Shown here: piece after piece, positions 6,222 through 11,360 of the stretch
How the letters are laid out: every line of letters begins with the position of its first letter
Position numbering within the stretch: position 1 is the stretch's first letter
Source: a virus
IMG/VR virus record: IMGVR_UViG_3300025131_000319
Span: 1 to 27,765 of that record
Strand: one strand, 5' to 3'
DNA length: 27,765 bases
Translations under genes and position numbers: made by a program
The notes under the pieces: model-generated
Seen by the model: only the letters and a program-made list of their open reading frames with translations
Databases searched by the model: none
Told to the model about the DNA's origin: nothing

Positions 6222-6584
6222 TCACTCCTTAATAGGCCGTGTAGAAATTTTGGCTCTTATGCGATACTTTGTGATCTTACGAGAGGTATGGCGGATGATA
6301 CGAGTGACTGCTTCAATGCCGCCGACTTGTCGTGCAAATGCTCTCCACGAGATGGCTTGTCGAGTACAATTGCAGGATCGACAAGCTGTGATGCAATTCT
6401 TTGGCTCATTTGAGCCACCTTTACTGAATGGCTTCAGATGGTCTATCGTGATATTCTGTGGCGACTCCCCTTCCAAATTCGTGTTACAGTACAAGCATCT
6501 GAATCCATCCCTCAGCTTCAATGCCAGCTTGAGATCGGGCCTTGCTCTGAATCCTGCGTTATCACCGCGTGTTAGCTTACCCAT
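6222..6584 (-). CDS. HNH endonuclease (120 aa)
   Basis: Residues 30-33 are C-L-Y-C. The core ITIDHLKPFSKGGSNEPKNC carries D48-H49 and N59/N63, and C68-x2-C71 closes the zinc site. Together these make a complete HNH (ββα-metal) nuclease motif. The protein is small and basic at both ends (GKLTRGDNAGFRARPD and TSRKITKYRIRAKIS). HNH proteins of this size are common as free-standing homing endonucleases or as packaging partners. This one lies far from the terminase among early genes, so homing or general cutting is more likely. Its start at 6582-6584 overlaps the upstream gene by 8 bases. Confidence 0.85.
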   Translation of the reverse strand: MGKLTRGDNAGFRARPDLKLALKLRDGFRCLYCNTNLEGESPQNITIDHLKPFSKGGSNEPKNCITACRSCNCTRQAISWRAFARQVGGIEAVTRIIRHTSRKITKYRIRAKISTRPIKE

Positions 6585-6891
6585 GACGCTGACTCATGAA
6601 TTTGATCGCATCCTTTAGTTCCCGAATATGATTTTCACAGTAAATTCTCAGGAAGTAGGGATCATTCCAAGCCATATTTTCCAGTCTACCATCGGCCCAA
6701 GAAAGCTCTGTCTCGAGCATATCTAAGATGTCTAAATACATGCGGTCTAAAGCCTCGCCGATGGATCGTCCTTCGTAACTCAGCTTGTTGCCCGATCTAG
6801 GAAGCAGATTGGCAAGCTCTTGAGGGATTGTGGCGTCGGCGAAGTAGCCCCCTTTAAAGACTTGATTAACGGTGATCCTCAGCTTTTCCAT
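6577..6891 (-). CDS. Hypothetical helical protein (104 aa)
   Basis: The chosen ATG (6889-6891) shares one base with the stop of the small upstream ORF (TGATG). A GTG one codon earlier is possible. AAGGAG lies 13 bases upstream, far enough that coupling to the upstream gene is likely. The protein begins MEKLRITVNQVFKGGYFAD, has an Arg/Ser/Asn loop, and continues as long acidic helices (ALDRMYLDILDMLETELSWA). No function is recognised. Confidence 0.65.
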   Translation of the reverse strand: MEKLRITVNQVFKGGYFADATIPQELANLLPRSGNKLSYEGRSIGEALDRMYLDILDMLETELSWADGRLENMAWNDPYFLRIYCENHIRELKDAIKFMSQRHG

Positions 6892-7052
6892 CACGTAGAC
6901 CCGTCTCCTTGATCTCCTGCCAGCAAGAGATCCGATATGAAGTAACCGAAGGAGGTGTCATTCAGATGTAGACCGAACGACTCTACACTCAAAGCCGATC
7001 CCATCCCTCGCTCAGATTTCAGACGCTCTCGGTAGTCGCTCAGCCCCACCAC
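6891..7052 (-). CDS. Small hypothetical protein (53 aa) filling a gap
   Basis: A leftward frame is open from GTG codons at 7050-7052 and 7047-7049, and ends at 6891-6893 with a TGATG overlap into the next gene. It reads VVGLSDYRERLKSERGMGSA and then LSVESFGLHLNDTSFGYFIS before a DLLLAGDQGDG tail. The composition is protein-like and the ending is coupled to a real gene. There is no clear ribosome site for the GTG codons. The ATG at 7002-7004 (37 aa) is an alternative, with GAGGG directly against it. Function unknown. Confidence 0.45.
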   Translation of the reverse strand: MVGLSDYRERLKSERGMGSALSVESFGLHLNDTSFGYFISDLLLAGDQGDGST

Positions 7053-7078
7053 GTGAAGGTGGCGTCTTAGGGGCCATA

Positions 7079-7104
7079 AGAGCCGACCCCGAAAGGCCGA
7101 CTCT
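7079..7104 (-). terminator. Hairpin after 7115-7312, twin of 7676-7701
   Basis: In the leftward RNA, AGAGTCGGCC (7104-7095) pairs with GGTCGGCTCT (7088-7079), with two G-U wobbles that would be mismatches in the opposite strand. The loop is 6 bases. The U-tract after the stem is poor (TTATGG), so termination may be weak. It lies 11 bases past the stop at 7115. Confidence 0.5.
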
Positions 7105-7114
7105 ATAGATGCGT

Positions 7115-7312
7115 TTAGTTGATTGTCATAAGGCGGCGTTTCATAGACCGCTCGATGTTCACTTCCTCACCTTTGAAGCCGAGAAGCATCCATTGAGTAC
7201 TCCCATCAATAGGGGAGTCCACCTTCTGGAGGTACTTCATACCGTCAAAAGTGACGTCGCTGGACTGGAGCAAAGCATCCAGTAAAACGGTCTGATTTAT
7301 GGTGTTCGCCAT
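7115..7312 (-). CDS. Hypothetical small protein (65 aa)
   Basis: The ATG at 7310-7312 follows GGAGG at 9 bases. The protein begins MANTINQTVLLDALLQSSDV and has a beta-like middle (YLQKVDSPIDGSTQWMLLGF) and a short basic tail (SMKRRLMTIN). I do not recognise it. It follows the membrane-anchored gene 7340-7639 by 27 bases and ends just before the hairpin at 7079-7104. Confidence 0.65.
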   Translation of the reverse strand: MANTINQTVLLDALLQSSDVTFDGMKYLQKVDSPIDGSTQWMLLGFKGEEVNIERSMKRRLMTIN

Positions 7313-7329
7313 CTTAATATGCCTCCCTT

Positions 7330-7343
7330 GTAAACGCGTTTAC
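7330..7343. promoter_or_regulatory. Perfect 14-bp palindrome, possible operator
   Basis: GTAAACGCGTTTAC is a perfect palindrome covering the stop codon of the gene at 7340-7639 and lying in the spacer before 7115-7312. Palindromes of this length with a central CG often bind dimeric repressors. This one could also be chance. Confidence 0.3.
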
Positions 7344-7639
7344 TTAGTAAGAGCGTCACACAGAGTGACCAATTCACTCTTGGTCATCTCTGATACGTCT
7401 TTGTCGCCGAATTGATCAGATAGAATCTGTAAGCTGGTCGGCTCTTGAGGTTCGGTCGATCTCGTAGACCCTTTACAAGACTCAGCGAAAATTGCGTCTC
7501 GGTGATCGTCGAGTCTTGAAGCGTGCTCGTCTATGACTTGCTGCAATTCTTTGGTCTTACGACCAGTAGCCCAGACGAGGAAAAACTGAAGGAACACGAC
7601 ACCGATCAGAAACGGACCTGCTCCATGAAAATCAAACAT
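7340..7639 (-). CDS. Membrane-anchored protein with SAP/HeH-like C-terminus (99 aa)
   Basis: The ATG at 7637-7639 has GGAG 7 bases upstream; a GTG two codons before it is less likely. Residues 8-25 (GPFLIGVVFLQFFLVWAT) form one membrane helix followed by Arg/Lys, so the body should lie in the cytoplasm. Residues 28-50 are a charged helix, probably a coiled coil. The last 15 residues (SEMTKSELVTLCDALTK) match the helix-loop-helix ending seen in the two paralogues of this window. The family is not recognised. A role at the inner membrane, joined through this domain to the paralogues, is a testable guess. Confidence 0.7.
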   Translation of the reverse strand: MFDFHGAGPFLIGVVFLQFFLVWATGRKTKELQQVIDEHASRLDDHRDAIFAESCKGSTRSTEPQEPTSLQILSDQFGDKDVSEMTKSELVTLCDALTK

Positions 7640-7675
7640 GTGCACACTCCTATGAGAGTTTAGATGGCTGAAAAT

Positions 7676-7701
7676 GAGCCGACCCCATACGGGGCCGACT
7701 C
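7676..7701 (-). terminator. Terminator of the leftward gene 8558-7713
   Basis: The leftward RNA forms an 11-bp stem, GAGTCGGCCCC with GGGGTCGGCTC (two G-U wobbles), around a 4-base loop, followed by ATTTTC. It lies 11 bases after the stop of 7713-8558. The opposite strand would have two A-C mismatches, so the structure belongs to the leftward RNA. Confidence 0.65.
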
Positions 7702-7712
7702 AAGAGCACTAC

Positions 7713-8558
7713 TTACGCGGCGATTTCAATTCCGCCGTTGGTGATATACTCGATCAACTCAGCCTTGGTCATCTTGTCGACAGGCTTTACCTCGACTACC
7801 TCGTCTGCCGGGGCGTCTGCTTCTTCGGTGGCACCAAGGTCGAAGCGGCGAACCAACGGGGCCTCTTCAGTCTGAGCATCGGAAGCCTTCGGCTCAGGTC
7901 GTTTGTCCTCACCACCAGCCTCAATCAACACGGGTCGAACCTTCGTGTTGATCCACGTCTTAAACTGAATCTTGCCGAGCTTCTCCTTCTGAGCGAAAAT
8001 GTCCTGCAACAAGCCAGAGGCTTCCTCTACAGTCAGAGGACTCTTGAGAAAGCGGCAATCGATCTGAGTGATCGTGAAAATGGCCCAACTCTGCTTTTTT
8101 GTCATAGCCGAAGGCTTCTTTGCGGTGGCCTTATCAGAAGACTTCGCGGCTGCCTTGGTCTGCGTCTTGGTCGTCATCTTGCTATTCCCCTTGGCCGAAG
8201 GCCGTTTGGGTGTTTTGACAGTCTTTTTAGCGGCGACTGGCTTACCGGTCTTCAGTCCCTCACGTGGCATACCGTCGTTTACTACAGCGACGTGATCTTC
8301 AGCATCCCACTTTGTCGGCTCCCCTTTCAGAGCCCTCTTGATATTGAGGATATCATCCTCGACGGTCTCCATGAACTCTTTGATTTTGCTGACGTAGTCA
8401 CTTGAACGGCTTCCTCGATCTCGGCTTGCCTCACACAGGAGCCCATGCAGACGCTCCCGGTCCTTCTCGGCGAACTTCAATTGCTCGGTCCACAATCGGA
8501 CGTCGGATTTCGGCATCACAATCGGGGCAAGCTGGCTGGTCATGGTTCGGTTCGGCAT
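7713..8558 (-). CDS. Paralogue B, larger member with Lys/Ala-rich linker (281 aa)
   Basis: I chose the ATG at 8556-8558, 8 bases after AAGGAG; an ATG eight codons earlier lacks a site. Residues 15-85 form a charged helical domain absent from paralogue A. Residues 105-155 are rich in Lys, Ala and Thr like histone-H1 tails. Residues 155-223 repeat the paralogue A domain (KQSWAIFTITQIDCR, LTVEEASGLL, KTWINTKVRP, GGEDKRPEP). VRRFDLG (237-243) and a SAP/HeH-like MTKAELIEYITN (263-274) follow. The domain function is unknown, and DNA binding is an inference from the basic linker and the tail. An internal ATG at 8175-8177 has AAGGGG 9 bases upstream and would give a short form like paralogue A. It is the first leftward gene after the dyad array. 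Confidence 0.8.
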   Translation of the reverse strand: MPNRTMTSQLAPIVMPKSDVRLWTEQLKFAEKDRERLHGLLCEASRDRGSRSSDYVSKIKEFMETVEDDILNIKRALKGEPTKWDAEDHVAVVNDGMPREGLKTGKPVAAKKTVKTPKRPSAKGNSKMTTKTQTKAAAKSSDKATAKKPSAMTKKQSWAIFTITQIDCRFLKSPLTVEEASGLLQDIFAQKEKLGKIQFKTWINTKVRPVLIEAGGEDKRPEPKASDAQTEEAPLVRRFDLGATEEADAPADEVVEVKPVDKMTKAELIEYITNGGIEIAA

Positions 8559-8588
8559 CGGCAAATCTCCTTGTGGGGGCATGTTTTA

Positions 8589-8637
8589 GCTTTTTTCTTT
8601 TTGGGTTCAAAAGCGACAGCCCCAAAAAGAAAAAAGC
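8589..8637. repeat. Perfect 17-bp AU-rich hairpin beside a GC stem with T-run
   Basis: GCTTTTTTCTTTTTGGG (8589-8605) pairs perfectly with 8621-8637 across a 15-base loop. In the leftward RNA its 5' arm is the T-tract of a short GC stem (CCCC-GGAAGTT-GGGG), so the T-run can either end transcription or be locked in the long stem. It lies 31 bases upstream of 7713-8558. A role as leader switch or two-way terminator is likely. Confidence 0.55.
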
Positions 8638-8679
8638 CCCAACTTCCGGGGTGGAAGGGCAAAAGATCTGCGTGTGCCC

Positions 8680-9272
8680 GTAAGAGAGGAATCCAAATCG
8701 GCTCAGTCATACGCGCGTGTAAGAGAGAAATCGGCATGGATTCCAGTCATACGGGTGCCTAAGACTGGCAAGAGATTGGCCGGTCCAATGACACACACGT
8801 AAGAGAGCCAGCTTCAGTCTTACACGTCATGTAAGAGAGGACCAGCCAGTCTTACATGTGCGTATGACTAATCCAATCGGCAAGGCTTCAGTCATACGGG
8901 TGTCATTGGTAGGACGGTCCAAAGGCTACCTCTTACACTCGTGGCTTATACTGAATCCACGTAAGACTGAACAAAGCCAACCTTTTAAGCAGAGTCACAC
9001 ACATACACATGACTCCAGACTAGGGGGCTATCCAGTCATACACATGTGTCATTGTAGCTGGACTCCCTATACGCGGCCTTGATAAGGCTTGTGGGTGTTA
9101 GATGACCCTTGCCGAGAGGGATTTCTTCTATACGGGCGTATATAAGAGAGGATTGCTGCTATACGGGCGTGTGATACTATCGATAATCCTCATTATGGTG
9201 AGTATCACTCACTAAATGTGTGCGTAAGTGTCTGTAAGAGAGGAATTTACTTCTATACGCGCGTTTAAGAGG
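8680..9272. repeat. Array of ~16 imperfect 22-bp dyads in the gene-free control region
   Basis: Recurring arms AGTCATAC/AGTCTTAC on the left and GTAAGAGAG/GTAAGACT/GTGTCATTG on the right flank an ACG-CGT-like centre. Two-armed copies are at 8705-8727, 8745-8766, 8786-8807, 8816-8839, 8848-8869, 8890-8908, 8992-9015, 9034-9054, 9127-9150, 9159-9177 and 9252-9272. Single arms are at 8680-8688, 8929-8936, 8959-8969, 9067-9076 and 9234-9242. GTAAGAGAG occurs five times, always on the + strand. No convincing gene lies within. The array could be an operator cluster, replication iterons, or phage promoters. Confidence 0.75.
9173..9206. repeat. Nested dyad within the array
   Basis: GATACT (9173-9178) pairs with AGTATC (9201-9206), and inside it ATAAT (9183-9187) pairs with ATTAT (9192-9196) around CCTC. 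The sequence differs from the surrounding repeats and could be a separate operator or a small hairpin. Confidence 0.4.
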
Positions 9273-9502
9273 AATTTCCTCTCACGTGGACCCTTGTATG
9301 GGGGTGTGGGGGTAGGTGCCATTGGGGGTTGGCCTTTAAAAAACTATTTAATGATGCCCGTACTGAGCGCACCAAATTTTGGCCTCAATGTTTAAAAACA
9401 GTTCTCTTGCCGATAAGTGAGCCAAAGGGGGTAGAATCCGTCCTTTTCTTACTGGGCAAGAGAGTTACTCACTATAATTACCCATAATCTCGGGGTTAGT
9501 AA
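9273..9502. other. Gene-free AT-rich leader with inverted repeat and a TATAAT box
   Basis: After the array the region turns AT-rich (TTTAAAAAACTATTTAATG near 9345, TTTAAAAACAG near 9391). CTCTTGCC (9404-9411) is inverted at 9455-9462 (GGCAAGAG). A perfect TATAAT at 9473-9478 has only weak -35 candidates (TTACTG at 9449-9454, spacing 18). I see no coding frame. An AT-rich stretch beside an iteron-like array also suits a replication origin. Confidence 0.4.
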
Positions 9503-9530
9503 TTGACAGGACTGAAAAAGCCACTATATA
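9503..9530 (+). promoter_or_regulatory. Strong sigma70-type promoter for the rightward block
   Basis: A perfect TTGACA (9503-9508) is followed after 16 bases by TATATA (9525-9530); the overlapping TATATA at 9527-9532 gives spacing 18. It lies ~30 bases before the first rightward gene (9561) and is the best promoter in the window. It is likely to serve the small genes and perhaps the packaging and head genes, which show no other clear promoter. Confidence 0.7.
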
Positions 9531-9560
9531 TAGGAATGGGCATAAAAGAGGGGGTTTTGA

Positions 9561-9752
9561 ATGTGCTGGGTTGAAGAGAGTAAGTACACGGAGCTACAGA
9601 ACAGATACGGCGCTCTTGAGGAGAGGCTCAGTGTAAAGCAGGAGGAATTGGATAGGGCGAGGGAGGCAATCCAAGTAATTCAGAGGGATAAGCGTGATGC
9701 GTGGACTGGATCATGTTTACCTGAGGACTTGAAGAAATGGGGGATAGAATAG
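9561..9752 (+). CDS. Small coiled-coil protein (63 aa), first rightward gene
   Basis: The ATG follows GAGGGGG at 6 bases. The protein begins MCWVEESKYTELQNRYGAL and is dominated by a heptad-patterned helix (EERLSVKQEELDRAREAI) that predicts a coiled coil. It ends LPEDLKKWGIE. It is unrecognised. Being first after the strong promoter and the array, it may be an early or regulatory protein, but nothing in the sequence says so directly. Confidence 0.7.
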   Translation: MCWVEESKYTELQNRYGALEERLSVKQEELDRAREAIQVIQRDKRDAWTGSCLPEDLKKWGIE

Positions 9753-9753
9753 G

Positions 9754-10026
9754 GTGGCTTTAGCGAAGAGTGTTGAGGCATTGATAGAGGAGCCGTATGT
9801 GGATTTGATACCATCAATGCGTCAGATGGCGTTTGAGATTCCTGTGACATCGTGGCGGCTCAGTGTGGATTTGATGGGGATTTACAAGATGATGTTGACG
9901 GCACCCAACGATGGGGACTTCCGTGATACGGAGTATTTGTTCAGGGGTGCAGTGGTGCGGGAGGATATTGATTTGGGGTTGAGGGAATTGGTGGCGGAGA
10001 CGGATCAGGATGGTGACACGGGTTAG
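9754..10026 (+). CDS. Hypothetical protein with GTG start (90 aa)
   Basis: The frame begins with GTG at 9754-9756, one base after the previous stop; the ribosome site is weak (GGGATAG). The protein reads as helical with a hydrophobic middle (WRLSVDLMGIYKMMLTAP) and an acidic end (ELVAETDQDGDTG). The coding strand is unusually G-rich here compared with the structural genes. No function is recognised. Confidence 0.55.
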   Translation: MALAKSVEALIEEPYVDLIPSMRQMAFEIPVTSWRLSVDLMGIYKMMLTAPNDGDFRDTEYLFRGAVVREDIDLGLRELVAETDQDGDTG

Positions 10027-10057
10027 GTAAGGGAACATTTACTGAAGGCGGTGTTAG

Positions 10058-10306
10058 ATGGCTGTGAAGTGTCATTGCGGGGCGCAGACGAAGGTGTTGG
10101 AAACGAGGGATTCTGGGGGCAAGGTGTATCGTAGGCGGGAATGCACTGAGGGCCATCGTCACTCGACGTATGAGATATCAGAAGGGGAGTTGGAGAAGAT
10201 CACGGCGTTTCGCAAGTCTCTGCGGGAATTCACTCCTGCGCTGTTGCGGTTCAGGCGTGAGTCGCGGGATTTCGCTCAATACATCGCAACCATGCTGGAG
10301 GGATGA
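10058..10306 (+). CDS. NrdR-type zinc-ribbon protein without ATP-cone (82 aa)
   Basis: The N-terminus has C5-H-C7 and then YRRRECTEGHRHSTYE (residues 24-39). This matches the NrdR zinc-ribbon signature 'CPxCG ... RRRREC ... RFTTYE', with the last Cys pair altered to C29...H33. The rest is one helical segment (LEKITAFRKSLREF...). True NrdR is ~150 aa and has an ATP-cone domain that controls ribonucleotide reductase genes; this protein lacks that domain. I infer a small DNA- or RNA-binding protein, and regulation of nucleotide metabolism is only a possibility. Its stop overlaps the next start (ATGA). Confidence 0.7.
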   Translation: MAVKCHCGAQTKVLETRDSGGKVYRRRECTEGHRHSTYEISEGELEKITAFRKSLREFTPALLRFRRESRDFAQYIATMLEG

Positions 10307-10575
10307 TGTATCAGCTTAGGCCACACTTCTTGCTGGCAGGAGATCCGGGGAGGACCGCTTCTGACATGAAATCCTTCAGGGAGTTTTACAAGCTGAAGGA
10401 GTATCGTCTGGGGTGGAATGCGTGGAAAACCATGATCACGCATTTGCATTTGGAGGAAGAGCCCAAAAACGACATGGAACTGATCCAGACATCATGGGAT
10501 GGGTATCGGATGGTCAAAGACGAGATGCTGCCGCCGAACGCGATACGGTGCGTCCATCATGACCAAGACGACTAA
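10303..10575 (+). CDS. Hypothetical protein (90 aa)
   Basis: The ATG at 10303 overlaps the previous stop as ATGA, so translation is probably coupled. The protein starts MMYQLRPHFLLAGDPGRTAS and has a basic helical middle (FREFYKLKEYRLGWNAWKTM) and an acidic, His-containing end (IRCVHHDQDD). The family is not recognised. It overlaps the next gene by 17 bases. Confidence 0.6.
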   Translation: MMYQLRPHFLLAGDPGRTASDMKSFREFYKLKEYRLGWNAWKTMITHLHLEEEPKNDMELIQTSWDGYRMVKDEMLPPNAIRCVHHDQDD

Positions 10576-11059
10576 GAAGCTTAAGGGGGCGGGATCGCCG
10601 GATGATTTCTACGAGAATCGAGAATCTTGGAGGAAGACTCTCAGGCAGATCAGGGAGGCGGTCAGCAAGGAGGCGTTTTGGCGGTGGCCGTATGATCTGG
10701 GCAGACAGATTATGAGGGTGAAGAAGTTCTCTTCAGCGACCTTTTTTTATTCGCCTCACGTTCCGACCAGCGAATGGATGGAGATCCCTAGAGATGATTC
10801 ATTATGTTTGGTATGTTCAGATACCAAAAAGATTCCTGATCTTGAGTCATATCCCTTATATCTGATCGGGGCACAGATGGAATGCCCTTTATGCGATGAT
10901 CAAGCGTTGCGTGGACATGGTCGTAGAATACCGTCACTCACTGAAGGTTCGGGGTCACGTCTGCCAGCAGACAGACTCACCAGAAGTCTCGTTGAAAGCC
11001 CGGACCAAGCAAGAAGTGGAAGCATTATTCTCCCCGACAACTCTGGGGGCGTTAGTTGA
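10559..11059 (+). CDS. Zinc-ribbon protein with doubtful C-terminal extension (166 aa)
   Basis: I chose the ATG at 10559; no clear ribosome site is seen, so coupling to the upstream gene is likely. Residues 1-80 are helical with aromatic clusters (AFWRWPYDLGRQ, ATFFYSPHVPTSEW). C83-x2-C86 and C109-x2-C112 then form a zinc ribbon. From about residue 113 the sequence becomes Arg/Ser/Gly/Pro-rich (RGHGRRIPSLTEGSGSRL), typical of an out-of-frame reading, and overlaps 10896-11285 by 164 bases. The real protein may end soon after the second Cys pair or continue through a +1 frameshift into that frame. Function unknown. Confidence 0.55.
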   Translation: MTKTTKKLKGAGSPDDFYENRESWRKTLRQIREAVSKEAFWRWPYDLGRQIMRVKKFSSATFFYSPHVPTSEWMEIPRDDSLCLVCSDTKKIPDLESYPLYLIGAQMECPLCDDQALRGHGRRIPSLTEGSGSRLPADRLTRSLVESPDQARSGSIILPDNSGGVS

Positions 11060-11285
11060 TGTCGTTGCTGGAGAGCCGGATTCAGTTATGGACAAAGTAA
11101 CTCCCAAGGGCACGGATATGGCTCGTGAGATGCTGAAAATCAAATATCCTGATTCTCTTTGCGGCCACCTTAACGTAAAGCGTATAATTGATGCAGATGC
11201 ATATGCCTGCGCTTGTTGCCAAGCTACAGCGTCCGGTCTTGAAATTCGCGCTAATCAGTATCGGCTTGCTCGTAGTGATACGTAG
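10896..11285 (+). CDS. Hypothetical protein overlapping the previous gene (129 aa)
   Basis: This +1 frame has protein-like content: MIKRCVDMVVEYRHSLKVRG, then ARTKQEVEALFSPTTLGALV and MAREMLKIKYPDSLCGHL, ending with a Cys cluster (YACACCQ). It has no good ribosome site at the ATG, and the frame has a stop at 10863-10865, so it is not simply a longer gene. Either it is an independent gene with an unusual overlap or the downstream half of 10559-11059 joined by a frameshift or assembly error. The family is unrecognised. Confidence 0.5.
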   Translation: MIKRCVDMVVEYRHSLKVRGHVCQQTDSPEVSLKARTKQEVEALFSPTTLGALVDVVAGEPDSVMDKVTPKGTDMAREMLKIKYPDSLCGHLNVKRIIDADAYACACCQATASGLEIRANQYRLARSDT

Positions 11286-11360
11286 TAGTATCTTGCTAAT
11301 AAGGGGGAAACATTTTCCCTATGATTTAGAAAGATCCGTATCACTTGAGGGAGGTGTCCA

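Noticed and set aside
7674-8405. 243-aa rightward ORF antisense to paralogue B
   Set aside because: It begins inside the terminator hairpin, lacks a ribosome site and mirrors a leftward gene with a clear domain and a paralogue. Its Leu/Arg-rich reading is typical of antisense.
8858-9082. 74-aa rightward ORF within the dyad array
   Set aside because: The frame consists of the repeated dyads (His/Thr/Pro runs), has no ribosome site and no protein-like pattern.
8680-9272. CRISPR-like repeat array
   Set aside because: The repeats are short, imperfect and palindromic with variable arms and irregular spacing; there are no equal-length unique spacers or cas genes.
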